Source: an uncultured Mailhella sp.
GTDB taxonomy: Bacteria > Desulfobacterota > Desulfovibrionia > Desulfovibrionales > Desulfovibrionaceae
Assembly (NCBI RefSeq): GCF_944324995.1
Contig: NZ_CALUYL010000004.1
Span: forward strand, 1-64,000
Length of the DNA: 64,000 nucleotides
Direction: 5' to 3'
Every line of letters begins with the position of its first letter. Within the stretch, counting starts at the first letter, position 1. The notes below the pieces were generated by a model. It did no database searches. It was not told where the DNA came from and saw only the letters and a list, made by a program, of their open reading frames with translations. Position numbers and translations under genes: made by a program. Positions 17,178-28,611 of the stretch are shown one piece after another.

Positions 17178-17874
17178 ACCGGAACGCGCGTCCTTGGCGG
17201 CGCGCTGTCCGCCGGGCGTGCCTTTATCCTTAATTAATGACGGCGTTCCTTCGCCCGTCTTCGATTCCCGGAATCGGGACGGAGGCGGGGAAGGAACGCC
17301 GATGTTTTTCCGGCTTTTTCCGAGCGTCATGACCGGTCGGAAACGGCTTTTCTGTCAGGCGGCTTGTCCGTGCGGAATCTTCGTGCGGCCGGGCCGCTTT
17401 TTTATTTGAGAAGCGGGCGTCTTTTTTCAACATCCCGGAGCGGAGAGTCCGTCCGTTTTTCTGATTTCTGCCGTGTTGCGGGGAATGGGGCCGTTCGGCT
17501 CGCGGGCGAGCCGAGGCGTGAATTTCAGCAGCCGCATGCGCCGCCGCGGCCCGGAGTGTTCCGGTCATGGCGTTCCTCCCACGTCTTCGCCTGAGAAGAA
17601 TGAAGCGCTGCTTTTCGTTTGTTCGGCGTTCCTGCCGCGGTCTTCGTCCGTGAAGATTTCCGAACGCTCGGGGGGGCTGCCGGGCGTTTTTCCCCGACCG
17701 CGCGGCGCTTCCGAAAGCCGTTTTCCGTTCGCCTGACGGAGCGAAAAAAGCTGCGTTCCGTCCCCGGCGTCTTCCCGTGAAAAAACAGCACATTTTTGCC
17801 GGACGAGTGGATGATTTATCATCCCCGGCGTCCACTTTTTTCGGCTTTCTTGCTGAAATAAGACACAATTCCCC
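17178..17874. other. Gene-less interval with a long inverted repeat
   Basis: No gene is supported here; the frames are arginine- and proline-rich shadows without ribosome binding sites. It contains the inverted repeat at 17242-17300 described separately, and the cbpA promoter begins at its right end. Confidence 0.55.
17242..17300. repeat. Long inverted repeat
   Basis: GGCGTTCCTTC (17242-17252) and GAAGGAACGCC (17290-17300) are perfect 11-bp arms. Inside lies a second dyad, CGATT (17262-17266) with AATCG (17272-17276), and GC-rich complementary segments. TTTTTCC follows on the plus strand. It could act as an extra terminator or be a repeat element. Confidence 0.6.
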
Positions 17875-17902
17875 TTGACTGCCCGGCCCTCGTGCTTATC
17901 TC
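17875..17902 (+). promoter_or_regulatory. Promoter of the cbpA operon
   Basis: TTGACT (17875-17880) and TATCTC (17897-17902) are 16 nt apart, 44 nt upstream of cbpA. The CCCCTTGACT context also loosely recalls heat-shock (sigma-32) -35 elements, but no CCCCAT-type -10 is seen. Confidence 0.5.
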
Positions 17903-17945
17903 AATGTCGATGCGGAAAAAATGAAGCATCACAGGAGACAATGAT

Positions 17946-18878
17946 ATGGGTGTGGCTTACAAGGATTACTACAAGTTGCTGGGCGTCGAGCGCTCGGCAT
18001 CGAAGGATGAAATCTCCAAGGCTTACAAGAAGCTCGCCCGCAAGTATCATCCCGACCTGAATCCCGGCGACAAGAGCGCCGAAGAGAAGTTCAAGGACAT
18101 CAATGAGGCCTATGAGGTCCTCAAGGACGATGAAAAGCGCCGCATGTACGACCAGCTCGGCCCGAACTGGAAGGACGGACAGCAGTTTACCGGCGGCCCC
18201 GGCTTTGAGAACTTCAACTTCAATTTCAACGGCGCGCAGGGCGGCTTCAGCGGCGTGAACAGCGACTTTTTCGAGGCGCTGTTCGGTCAGATGGGCCGCG
18301 GCGGCTTCGGCAGGCAAGAGAGCGACGATCCCTTCGGTTCGTTCCAGAGCGGCTACAGCCGTCGCTCGCGGCGCGGTTCCGATGTGGAAGCCGAAATCGA
18401 CATCACGCTTGAGGAAGCCCGCAAGGGCGGCACCAAGCAGGTGACGCTCACCGGCGGCGGCACGTCGACCAACCTGCAGATAACCATTCCCGCCGGCATA
18501 CGCGACGGAGGCAAGCTCCGTCTGCGCGGCAAGGGCAATCCCGGCAATCCTGCCGGCGATCTGTATCTCACCGTGCGCTACGCGAAGCACCCCGTGTTCC
18601 GCGTGGACGGGCTGGATGTTGCCTGCGACGTAACGTTGCAGCCCTGGGAAGCCGTGTTCGGCACCAAAAAGCGCGTGCCCACGCTGGACGGCGACGTGGA
18701 AATGAATATTCCCGCCGGCAGTTCCAGCGGACGCCGTCTGCGTATCCGCGGACGCGGCCTTGGTCCGGCTACGGGCCGTGGCGACGAATATGTGACCGTC
18801 GCCATCAGCGTGCCCAAACCGGAAGATTTGACTGAAGAACAGCTGAAGCACTGGAAGGCTCTTGCCGGACAAAAGTAA
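17946..18878 (+). CDS. cbpA: DnaJ-family co-chaperone CbpA
   Basis: This J-domain protein stimulates DnaK and binds unfolded clients. It is 310 residues. The J domain spans residues 5-70 with the HPD motif in [11 protein letters not shown] Gly/Phe-rich linker follows ([17 protein letters not shown]). The C-terminal client-binding domains contain [13 protein letters not shown] and [17 protein letters not shown]. There is no CxxCxGxG zinc finger, so it is the CbpA (class B) type and not DnaJ proper. It is followed by its likely modulator cbpM and by clpB, forming a chaperone cluster. Confidence 0.92.
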   Translation: MGVAYKDYYKLLGVERSASKDEISKAYKKLARKYHPDLNPGDKSAEEKFKDINEAYEVLKDDEKRRMYDQLGPNWKDGQQFTGGPGFENFNFNFNGAQGGFSGVNSDFFEALFGQMGRGGFGRQESDDPFGSFQSGYSRRSRRGSDVEAEIDITLEEARKGGTKQVTLTGGGTSTNLQITIPAGIRDGGKLRLRGKGNPGNPAGDLYLTVRYAKHPVFRVDGLDVACDVTLQPWEAVFGTKKRVPTLDGDVEMNIPAGSSSGRRLRIRGRGLGPATGRGDEYVTVAISVPKPEDLTEEQLKHWKALAGQK

Positions 18879-18906
18879 GCTGCCGGAATGATATAAGAGG
18901 TGGGAT

Positions 18907-19215
18907 ATGGCGATTAAAACTGTAACCGCGTGCTCTCCCGCAGCCTCTGCGCTGGTTGCCTGGTCCGAATTTCTGGAACAGACGGGCACGCCGGTGGAAC
19001 GTGTCCGGGAACTCATGGAACTTGGCTGGCTGGAACCTGCCGGTCAGGCGACCCATGCCGTCTTCTTCCGCCGTTCCGATATTTACCGCACCAGAAAGCT
19101 GACGCGGCTGTGCGAAGATTTCGAGATGCCCTGTGTGGCAGGCACCATCATCGTGGATCTTCTGGACCGCATTGCGAATCTGGAAACGCGCCTCAGAGAG
19201 CTGGAACGCCGATAG
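18907..19215 (+). CDS. cbpM: CbpM-like chaperone modulator (MerR-type fold)
   Basis: This is a small protein of 102 residues lying 28 nt after cbpA. The pattern fits the CbpM/MerR_2 family: a winged-helix-like part (VRELMELGWLEPAG), then FFRRSDIYRTRKLTRLCEDFEM, then the helix IIVDLLDRIANLETRLRELE that could pair as a coiled coil. Known CbpM binds the J domain of CbpA and blocks its action on DnaK; that role is transferred here from family and position. AGAGGTGGG precedes the ATG. Confidence 0.8.
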   Translation: MAIKTVTACSPAASALVAWSEFLEQTGTPVERVRELMELGWLEPAGQATHAVFFRRSDIYRTRKLTRLCEDFEMPCVAGTIIVDLLDRIANLETRLRELERR

Positions 19216-19280
19216 GCTCCGGCCGGCGCAACACGTTCGGGAAGCTGCGCTCCCGAGCGGATATTTCAAGCAAATCTACG

Positions 19281-19299
19281 GTTCCGGCCGGGCCGGAAC
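19281..19299. repeat. Perfect dyad in the cbpM-clpB gap
   Basis: GTTCCGGCC (19281-19289) is mirrored by GGCCGGAAC (19291-19299). A second small hairpin, CGCCCT-gaa-AGGGCG, is at 19325-19339. Neither is followed by a T-run. The 196-nt gap therefore gives clpB a structured leader with no obvious promoter of its own. Confidence 0.5.
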
Positions 19300-19411
19300 T
19301 GATGTCTGAAGTGTGGAGCGCCTGCGCCCTGAAAGGGCGGGGCGATGAAGCATTCGCCTTGCCCGACAGGCGCAAGCCCCGGTACGGGCGTTCCGCAGGG
19401 AGGAGTTTTTT

Positions 19412-22036
<2,625 letters not shown>

Positions 22037-22054
22037 GGCCTGATTGAATCATAG

Positions 22055-22123
22055 CCGCTCCGGCAACGGAGCGGCGGCAGAGAGCCTGCCATGTCGATTA
22101 TCGGCATGACGGGCTCTTTTTTT
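22055..22123 (+). terminator. Tandem hairpins ending the clpB operon
   Basis: The first is a perfect 8-bp stem with a GCAA tetraloop (22055-22074). The second runs from AGAGCC (22081-22086) to GGCTCT (22112-22117), with CATG arms inside, and ends in TTTTTT. Confidence 0.8.
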
Positions 22124-22582
22124 ATGCCCTGAGCGCGGCGGGGAGCAGCGCGGGGAGAAAGGGAAAAATGATGGGGGCGGAATAACATAGGGAAATTATA
22201 GGGGGATTTTGATAATCAGGCACAGCTGTCGAAACGCGCTCGGCCTGAAGAGGCCTTCCGGCACGGCGGTCGGGAAAGGGGAGAGTGTCGCAGCTTGCCG
22301 CCGAAGTTGCCGCGGCGGATTCGGCATTGCCGCTCTGAACGCGAACGCTCGACGCGGAAGAAGCGGACGACGGAACCATGATTTTTGACAAAATTTTTGA
22401 CGAAACCGGGCGACGGCGGCGGGCAGAATAAAAAAATTTTTGCGGAAAAACTTTGATTTTAACATCTTGTTAACAGAAAAATATCGTTTCCTTTCAATTT
22501 GGGGTGCCAAGGTCGTCTCATGGAAAAAGAGGGATTTTCCATAACGGTGTTACAAACCAATTTTTGCAAAGGAATGACTACA
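22124..22582. promoter_or_regulatory. Upstream region of the porin, with palindrome
   Basis: No gene is supported here. Nearer the porin the DNA is AT-rich and holds the palindrome TTAACA-tct-TGTTAA (22459-22473), which could be an operator. Several TTGAC-like elements (near 22386 and 22397) exist without well-placed -10 boxes, so the promoter is not fixed. Confidence 0.4.
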
Positions 22583-23998
22583 ATGAAAAAGCTTACTACG
22601 CTTCTTCTGGCTGCCGGCCTCGTTTTTGCCGCGTCTGCCCCTGCTTCCGCTGTTGATCTTAAGATGGACGGCCAGTATCTGTTCAACTTCATCACCGGCG
22701 AACGCGCCGGCACCGGCCAGAACTTCGACAACGCCGGTCAGCGTCTGCGTCTCGGCATGACCCTTACCGCCAATGAAAACCTGTCCGGCTACTTCCAGGT
22801 TCAGGTCGGCACCAGCAAGGATAAGACCTCTACTTACGATTGGGGTGCCGATACCACCGGCAACAGCGCTGCGGTCGGTATGCGTCAGGCTTATGTGGAT
22901 TGGGTGATTCCTCAGACCGTGGTGAAGGTCCGCATGGGCCGTCAGCTCGTTGGTCTGCCTGAAGACGCCTTCGGCAAGAATGCTGTCATGCATCCCGGGT
23001 GGCAGGGCCGCGACGGTATCGTCGTGACCGCTCCTGCTACCGACTGGCTCGACCTCACCGCCTTCTGGCTGCGTGGTGCCTATGCGAGCGCGGGTGACGA
23101 TTACTTCGGTACGGGCAACGATACCGATCAGTCCGACAAGTCCGACTTCTTTGCCGCCATGGCCGCCTTCAAGTTCGACGGCTTCTCCTTCACTCCTTAT
23201 GTGATGTACGCCTCTGTTGATGACGGGGCTGATCCTGATAGCAGCACCGACGGTATCTTCGGTACCGCCAAGGGAAAGCCTTATCTTGCTACGGATATGT
23301 ACTATATGGACGGCAATGCCTTCTGGGCCGGCACCAACTTCGTGATGAGCTACTTCGATCCCTTCGTGCTGAAGGTTTCTGGTGCCTACGGTATGCTCTC
23401 CTATGACGGCGGCCAGCCTGAGGGAGCCGAAGTCAATCCTCAGGATCGTCATGGCTGGTATGTGCAGGCCAAGGCTTCCTACAAGACCGCGTACGGCACC
23501 CCGATCCTCGGCGGCTGGTATGCCTCCGGTGACGACAGCGACGCTCAGTATTTCGGTCAGGGCTGGATTCCTTCTTGGGCCGGTCGTTTCCATCCCACCT
23601 TCGGCTACACCGCCGGTGAGTTCGGTCTGTACGACAACAACAGCCGTCATGCCATCGGCGGCACCTGGGGCCTCCAGGCCGGTATCGAAGACGTCAGCTT
23701 CCTGCAGGATCTGACCCACAAGTTCACCGTCACCTGGTTCCAGGGCACCAACGATGCGAGCGCCATGCTGAAGGGTGATGCCAACGTGAACCCCGTCTTC
23801 TACATGACGGATAACGATAACGCCGTTGAATTCAACCTGGCCAGCACCTATCAGATCTACAAGAACCTGACCGCCTGCCTCGAACTCGCCTACATCATCA
23901 CCGACTATGACAAGGGCGATCACGCTGCTTGGGCTGCGGACAATGAGATCGACAAGGACTCCTGGAGCACCGCTCTTACCTTCCAGTACCTGTTCTAA
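22583..23998 (+). CDS. Outer-membrane porin (Desulfovibrio-type homotrimeric porin family)
   Basis: This is a beta-barrel channel for small solutes in the outer membrane. The start at 22583 (MKKLTTLLLAAGLVFAASAP...) gives a signal peptide with cleavage near ASA-VD, and AAAGGA lies 9 nt upstream; the ATG at 22499 would add 28 non-signal residues. The mature part is about 450 residues of alternating strand-like segments rich in Gly, Asp, Tyr and Trp. The N terminus DLKMDGQYLFNF and the aromatic C-terminal end SWSTALTFQYLF, with terminal Phe, are standard for barrel assembly by Bam. Codon use is biased towards T-ending forms, fitting a highly expressed protein. Confidence 0.88.
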   Translation: MKKLTTLLLAAGLVFAASAPASAVDLKMDGQYLFNFITGERAGTGQNFDNAGQRLRLGMTLTANENLSGYFQVQVGTSKDKTSTYDWGADTTGNSAAVGMRQAYVDWVIPQTVVKVRMGRQLVGLPEDAFGKNAVMHPGWQGRDGIVVTAPATDWLDLTAFWLRGAYASAGDDYFGTGNDTDQSDKSDFFAAMAAFKFDGFSFTPYVMYASVDDGADPDSSTDGIFGTAKGKPYLATDMYYMDGNAFWAGTNFVMSYFDPFVLKVSGAYGMLSYDGGQPEGAEVNPQDRHGWYVQAKASYKTAYGTPILGGWYASGDDSDAQYFGQGWIPSWAGRFHPTFGYTAGEFGLYDNNSRHAIGGTWGLQAGIEDVSFLQDLTHKFTVTWFQGTNDASAMLKGDANVNPVFYMTDNDNAVEFNLASTYQIYKNLTACLELAYIITDYDKGDHAAWAADNEIDKDSWSTALTFQYLF

Positions 23999-24013
23999 TA
24001 CGCTTTCGGCGTA

Positions 24014-24036
24014 TTGGACATGAACAAGGTGTCCAA
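24014..24036 (+). repeat. Short hairpin after the porin
   Basis: TTGGACA (24014-24020) pairs with TGTCCAA (24030-24036). It precedes the main terminator and may protect the mRNA 3' end. Confidence 0.5.
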
Positions 24037-24042
24037 ATGAAT

Positions 24043-24080
24043 AAAACGGGAAAGGTCAAAATGACCTTTCCCGTTTTTGA
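24043..24080 (+). terminator. Strong terminator of the porin gene
   Basis: A 16-bp perfect stem, 24043-24058 with 24062-24077, has a 3-nt loop and a T-run (GTTTTTG). It fits a highly expressed monocistronic gene. Confidence 0.92.
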
Positions 24081-24081
24081 A

Positions 24082-24551
24082 TTAATGACGCTTGTGAATA
24101 TTCTCTGTTATATGAATATGTTGGATAAAAATAACGAGTGACTGCCCAAAAGATGGACAATGGCGGAAAAGGCGACGCATGGCGTTTTGTACACCATGGC
24201 ATGGACGCCTGTTAAAATAGTTAATTATCTGCTGGGGGAAATGAATCATACTGTGAGAATATCCACGGCATGGCGTTTAACGCGCATGGCCTGCTTCGGC
24301 AAAGCCTTTACAGGTGCGACGAAGGGGAGTTTATGGGACATGGCAACGCCTTTATTATTGTAGCTCATTGAAAAAACAGGAAAATATTAAACGATAGAAG
24401 GCGCGTCGTTGTGTCGTTCCGGAGCAGTCCGGGGAATGACAGGCTGACGCATGTCTCCGGCGACCTCCCGCCGTTGCAGTTCGGAAGAGCAGTCCGTGTC
24501 CGGCGGCGTCGTTCATGAACATTACTTACCTTACAAAGAGGTCCTGAACGC
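24082..24551. other. Interval with short CATGGC repeats, no supported gene
   Basis: GCATGGCGTTT occurs at about 24178 and again at about 24269, and GACATGGCAACGCC at about 24338. The frame 24160-24363 (67 codons) crosses these repeats but has no good ribosome binding site and no recognisable pattern. The region may hold the promoter of the response regulator gene. Confidence 0.4.
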
Positions 24552-25286
24552 GTGGAATCGTTGCTGTCAGAAAAAGGGCTTCGCCTGCTTCTCGTCACGG
24601 AAGATGAACAGTTTGCGCAGACGCTGTACAAATATCTCACGCCGCTTGGCTACAATATGGATATGGCTTCCAGCGGCACGGCCGGATGGAAGAGAGCCTC
24701 TTCCAATTCCTACGACGCGCTTCTCATCGACATAGCGCTTTCCGGGATGGACGGGCTGACGCTGTGCCGTCGTCTTCGCGATGAAGTGGGGCTGGAAACG
24801 CCCATTATCATGTTTATGGACGGAGAGTCCCTGGAGGCCAAAGTGCTTGGCCTGAACTGGGGCGCAGATGTATTCATCAACAAGTCTGCCGACATGCGCG
24901 AATTTGAGGCGGTTGTGCGCGCTGTGGTGCGGCGCATGGGCGCTCGTCAGGGATCCCGCAGGCTGAGCTGGGCCGGGCTGGAACTGGATCCGCACATGCA
25001 CACAGTCACCTGCGACGGCGTTCCCCTCACGCTCAGACCTACGGCCTTCACCATTCTGGCGAGGCTCATGCGGCAGGCTCCCGGCGTGGTGTCCCGAAAG
25101 GATCTGGAATATGAAATCTACGGAGATTTCCCGCCGGACAGCGATTCGCTGCGCACGCATATTCATTCTCTGCGCAGGGCGCTGCAGGAGGCGGGAAGGC
25201 CGATTCTGAAAACCGTGACGCATGTGGGCTTCCGCCTGACGCCGTGGCCGCCTGCCGAAGCGTCGGCCCCTGCCTCGCAGCAGTGA
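24552..25286 (+). CDS. OmpR/PhoB-family response regulator, orphan, with altered receiver
   Basis: This DNA-binding regulator of 244 residues starts at GTG 24552 with AGAGG about 10 nt upstream. The receiver spans about residues 10-125: acidic pair E17/D18, phospho-acceptor D60 in LLIDIALSGMDG, and K111 in VFINKSAD. The Thr/Ser switch residue after the fourth strand is replaced by Met (PIIMFMDGE) and the Lys-Pro pair is Lys-Ser, so phosphorylation-driven switching may be weakened. The C-terminal winged helix (residues 140-235) has the usual RPTAFTILARLMRQAPGVVSRKDL and DSLRTHIHSLRRAL pattern. No histidine kinase gene is nearby. Confidence 0.87.
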   Translation: MESLLSEKGLRLLLVTEDEQFAQTLYKYLTPLGYNMDMASSGTAGWKRASSNSYDALLIDIALSGMDGLTLCRRLRDEVGLETPIIMFMDGESLEAKVLGLNWGADVFINKSADMREFEAVVRAVVRRMGARQGSRRLSWAGLELDPHMHTVTCDGVPLTLRPTAFTILARLMRQAPGVVSRKDLEYEIYGDFPPDSDSLRTHIHSLRRALQEAGRPILKTVTHVGFRLTPWPPAEASAPASQQ

Positions 25287-25363
25287 CGTGTGAGCATGTC
25301 GGCGTCAGACGATGCCCGGCCGAGGCGCAACCTCCGGCGGGCCGCTCTGGAGCGCAAATGACT

Positions 25364-25411
25364 ACGCCGCGCCTGATCTGTTTCTGGTCAGACGCGGCGT
25401 TCGTTTTGTTT
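25364..25411 (+). terminator. Terminator of the response regulator gene
   Basis: ACGCCGCG (25364-25371) pairs with CGCGGCGT (25393-25400). A shorter CTGATC/GGTCAG pairing lies inside, and TCGTTTTGTTT follows. It lies close to the stop codon of the convergent large gene and may serve both. Confidence 0.65.
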
Positions 25412-25421
25412 GGGAGCGGGA

Positions 25422-28400
25422 TCAGTCGTGTTCTTTTTGGCAGGACGTTTTGCCGCGCAGCTGGTACCTGGTATCGAATGCTGAGCAGTGGCGGGCAATG
25501 GTGTCGATGTAGTCCTCGTAGTTGTCCAGATAGAAGGAGAGGGCGCGGGAGAAGTTCAGGCCGAGCATGCCGTCCACAAAGAGCTGACAGACTTCCTGAA
25601 CGTTGAGCAGAATGCTTTGGAAGCGGGCCAGAACAACGCGTTCCTCTCTGGTCATGCCGCGCAGAAGAGCAATCAGCGTCTGCTGGGCGCAGGGCTGATA
25701 GTACCAGAAATACATGAGGTCCAGCGCGTTGATGATGCTTTCCACCTGCAGGGCGCGGGCCTTTTCCTGACTCGTGAAGCGTATGAATTCTCTGGGCTGG
25801 GCCAGAAGAGCGAGCATGTCCTTGTCGGGGAAGGCGAGTTCGAGTCTGGTGTAGCAGTCGAACAGGTGTCTGAGCTTGGTTTGGTAATCCCATCCGCGCA
25901 GGCGGTAGTTGTTGCGCCTGTCCGCCACGGATTCGATGACGCCCGCCACGGTGTCGGAAGCGAATTTGGAGACGATGGCCGCCGCGGGAATGAGTATCTG
26001 TTCCGGCGGCATGCTGATGATGAGCGGAAAGAGCGTATAGAGCACGGAGTTGTAGAGCATGGCCACGGGAATGGCCAGCACGCTCCGGAAGAAGTTGCCG
26101 ACGACCGCCGTTCGCGGGAATCCTCGATAGATGTTGTGCGAGGAAATGTAGATGCCGTTTGCCAGCGCAATGATGGAAAACACGAGCAGCGGGGCGTTTT
26201 CCACGGTAATGCCGAGCACGCGGCTGAGCAGCAGGTTTCGCGTGAGGCCTTCCAGCAGAATGACGGAAATGCCCGTGTACATGAGCGAGTCGCACACGCG
26301 AGACCAGTTCACGAATTTTTTCCATGAGAGCAGCATGTTTTTGCGCACGCCGCCGCCTGCAATGACGGCCTGAATGACGTTGCGCACGCCGGTGATGCCG
26401 AACCAGATGGGCGCGCCGAACCAGGCGAGCACCCACCATTCCTGCGTGTTCAGGAAGGTGAGCAGCGCGGGAATGAAGCCCAGCAGCACCTTGAGCACGT
26501 TGGACATGGTGGTGTTGAGGTAGGCTCTGCCTCCTGCCTCCTCGTCGTGGGCGAGCGCCTGCGCACCCGGTTCGGGCACGAGACCGTTGGATTTTTCCAC
26601 GGTGATGCCGCCCATGGTGATGATGTTGCCCGGCTGTTCTATGCGCACGTTTTCATAGAGGGGCTCCCATTCTCTGGTGCGGTTCATGCCGCATTTGAGA
26701 AAGCTCATGCGGCGGCGCAGCCAGGTGAGCAGCGGCGAGGGGTGACCGCTCGGCAGGTATTCCACCCGGTAGCCGAGCTGAAGACGCATGGGCAGTGTGA
26801 CGGAACTTATGTATTTGTTGCCGGTCAGGCGCTTGCGGGCGGAGCCGGGCAGAGTTTCGGGCACGGCCAGCCCCATGCCGTAGCGGTTGCCGAGGTGACT
26901 GGTGGAATCCGTGCCCATGTGACTGGCAAGGGGCGCGTAGCGGTACAGGGCCTGAAGGGCCGGAATGTCGGCCAGAATGGAGCGGAACTTTTCGCATCGG
27001 GTCTGCGAATCCGGCGAGCAGTCGCAGTCGAAGTTCCGCAGCATGCCGCGCAGAATTTTCTTGAGGCGCATGACGTCGCCCGTGTTGATGGCGACCTGGA
27101 GATCGTTGATTTCCTTGAGGTGGGGCAGGTTGCCGTCGTGCCATTCCTTGACGTTGAACAGCTCCAGATGCGTGATGAACCCCTGACCGTCCCAGAGAAT
27201 TTCCAGCACGTCTTCGGCGGTGAGCCCGGCGAGCTGCAGGGTGATGCGGTAGCCGCTGCGCAGCGAGCTCAGGCGTTCGAGAAGCTGCGGCACGCTGAGG
27301 CGCAGAAGTTCCGGGCGCTCGTCGTCGGGCGAGGTGGGCGGATCTTCGGGCGAGGGCAGTTCGGGATTGCAGGATGGCGCAAGGCAGCTGTCGTGAATGA
27401 CGGAAGGGGTAAAGCCGTCCATGCGGCGCATGCGCCGGAGAATTTCTTCTCTGCGGGCGTCGCTTGCCTCCTCAAGTTCCATGGTGAGATCGGCGATTTT
27501 GGTCTTGAACTTCGGCAGCAGCGCCTTGTGAACGAATTCCGCGAGATGCAGCAGCGAAGGCTGTCCGTTGCCCACAAAGGCGAGAAACGCGTCGGGGTCC
27601 AGCGTGGTGACGGGAATGCCGAGATCCCGCGTGAGCGCGTGAGCGTGTTTTTTGTTCCACAGCTCCAGCGTGGCCATGACGTGATCCCGAATCCAGGCCG
27701 AGGCCATGCGGCCTTCGCTCATGAAGGACCGCATGGCGTCTGAGGAGAGAAATTCCAGGAAGTCCTGGATGTCGGAGAATCCGCGCGGAGCCCATATGAA
27801 GTTCACGTAGCGGCCCCGGAACGCCGCGCGGAACTCAAGGCCGATACGCACGGAAATGCCCATGATCGCGGCGGCGCTCAGCAGCTCGCGGGCCACTTCC
27901 AGATCCACATAGTTGTAGTACACCACGGTAAGATATCGTATGCCCTTCACCCAGGCGTCCATGATGAGGAAGGTGGCGTTTTTGCGTCCCTTGGTGTTGG
28001 AATCGTGGACGTGATGATCCATGGTGAGCTGATTCCATTCTTCCGGCATTTCCATGAGGTGATGACGGTTGAGAAATTCCCGCACGATGCGGGGATTGCC
28101 GGAAACGGCCTTGCGGAAATCGTGAATCAGCCGGAGCTGGGCGTGCTCGTCGTCCCGCGAGCGGATGATGGCCTTCATGATCTGAATGAGCACGCGGCCG
28201 GTGTTGTAGCGGAAGGTGGTCTGGGCGCTGTGCAGCACTTCGTCGTGCAGCGTGCGCAGGGCGGCCAGACGATCTTCGGCGGGGCCGGACTTGGTGAGGC
28301 TGCCGAGCAGATTGATGACGGCCTGCGCCATGCGGAACTCGTGCGTGGTGGTGAGATTCAGTATGCCGTGGGGATGGAGTCGGGCATTGAATATTTTATG

Positions 28401-28490
28401 TTCAAGGTCGGAGGAGGGGCCGTAGTCGATGATCGTGTTGATCATCTTCATGAGCTCTCTGTCCTGCCTGTCGAAGAAGATGTCGGCCAT
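25422..28490 (-). CDS. Large membrane protein with PHP-like N-terminal part, function unknown
   Basis: The protein has 1022 residues. Residues 1-150 are helical. Residues 158-163 (DHHVHD), an intervening WVKGIRYLTVVYYNYVD strand and helix, then IMGISVRIGLEF (ends near 220) and NFIWAPRGFSD follow the order of a PHP phosphoesterase domain (DxHxH ... A...G....G.E), but the second histidine motif (normally TDH) is missing. Residues about 370-410 are Pro/Glu-rich. Residues about 670-870 contain at least four membrane segments, for example VLLGFIPALLTFL and PLLVFSIIALANGIYIS. The C-terminal 150 residues are helical and soluble-looking. It is monocistronic with a good promoter. I do not recognise a named family, and PHP similarity is inference. 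Confidence 0.75.
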   Translation of the reverse strand: MADIFFDRQDRELMKMINTIIDYGPSSDLEHKIFNARLHPHGILNLTTTHEFRMAQAVINLLGSLTKSGPAEDRLAALRTLHDEVLHSAQTTFRYNTGRVLIQIMKAIIRSRDDEHAQLRLIHDFRKAVSGNPRIVREFLNRHHLMEMPEEWNQLTMDHHVHDSNTKGRKNATFLIMDAWVKGIRYLTVVYYNYVDLEVARELLSAAAIMGISVRIGLEFRAAFRGRYVNFIWAPRGFSDIQDFLEFLSSDAMRSFMSEGRMASAWIRDHVMATLELWNKKHAHALTRDLGIPVTTLDPDAFLAFVGNGQPSLLHLAEFVHKALLPKFKTKIADLTMELEEASDARREEILRRMRRMDGFTPSVIHDSCLAPSCNPELPSPEDPPTSPDDERPELLRLSVPQLLERLSSLRSGYRITLQLAGLTAEDVLEILWDGQGFITHLELFNVKEWHDGNLPHLKEINDLQVAINTGDVMRLKKILRGMLRNFDCDCSPDSQTRCEKFRSILADIPALQALYRYAPLASHMGTDSTSHLGNRYGMGLAVPETLPGSARKRLTGNKYISSVTLPMRLQLGYRVEYLPSGHPSPLLTWLRRRMSFLKCGMNRTREWEPLYENVRIEQPGNIITMGGITVEKSNGLVPEPGAQALAHDEEAGGRAYLNTTMSNVLKVLLGFIPALLTFLNTQEWWVLAWFGAPIWFGITGVRNVIQAVIAGGGVRKNMLLSWKKFVNWSRVCDSLMYTGISVILLEGLTRNLLLSRVLGITVENAPLLVFSIIALANGIYISSHNIYRGFPRTAVVGNFFRSVLAIPVAMLYNSVLYTLFPLIISMPPEQILIPAAAIVSKFASDTVAGVIESVADRRNNYRLRGWDYQTKLRHLFDCYTRLELAFPDKDMLALLAQPREFIRFTSQEKARALQVESIINALDLMYFWYYQPCAQQTLIALLRGMTREERVVLARFQSILLNVQEVCQLFVDGMLGLNFSRALSFYLDNYEDYIDTIARHCSAFDTRYQLRGKTSCQKEHD

Positions 28491-28531
28491 GGAGCACCGC
28501 CGTTATTTGCTTCCCCGGAGGGAAAAGATAA

Positions 28532-28611
28532 TTGTAACAACTTTGTCATATATACGTGCAGAAAAGCGCACTCGTCAACAATCCCGGCATATTATGACAG
28601 CTTTGTTATAA
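28532..28611. promoter_or_regulatory. Pair of inverted operator-like boxes flanking the promoter
   Basis: The 19-bp box TTGTAACAACTTTGTCATA (28532-28550) and the box TATGACAGCTTTGTTATAA (28593-28611) are imperfect mirror images. Their centres are 61 bp apart, about six helical turns. One overlaps the -10 and the other lies upstream of the -35, the layout of a looping repressor. The binding protein is unknown. Confidence 0.5.
28549..28578 (-). promoter_or_regulatory. Promoter of the large membrane protein gene
   Basis: On the minus strand, TTGACG (28578-28573) and TATATA (28554-28549) are 18 nt apart. The -10 is about 58 nt upstream of the start codon. Confidence 0.55.

Noticed and set aside
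24160..24363. 67-codon plus-strand frame as a small gene
   Set aside because: No ribosome binding site and no family; reported only as a low-interest repeat region.
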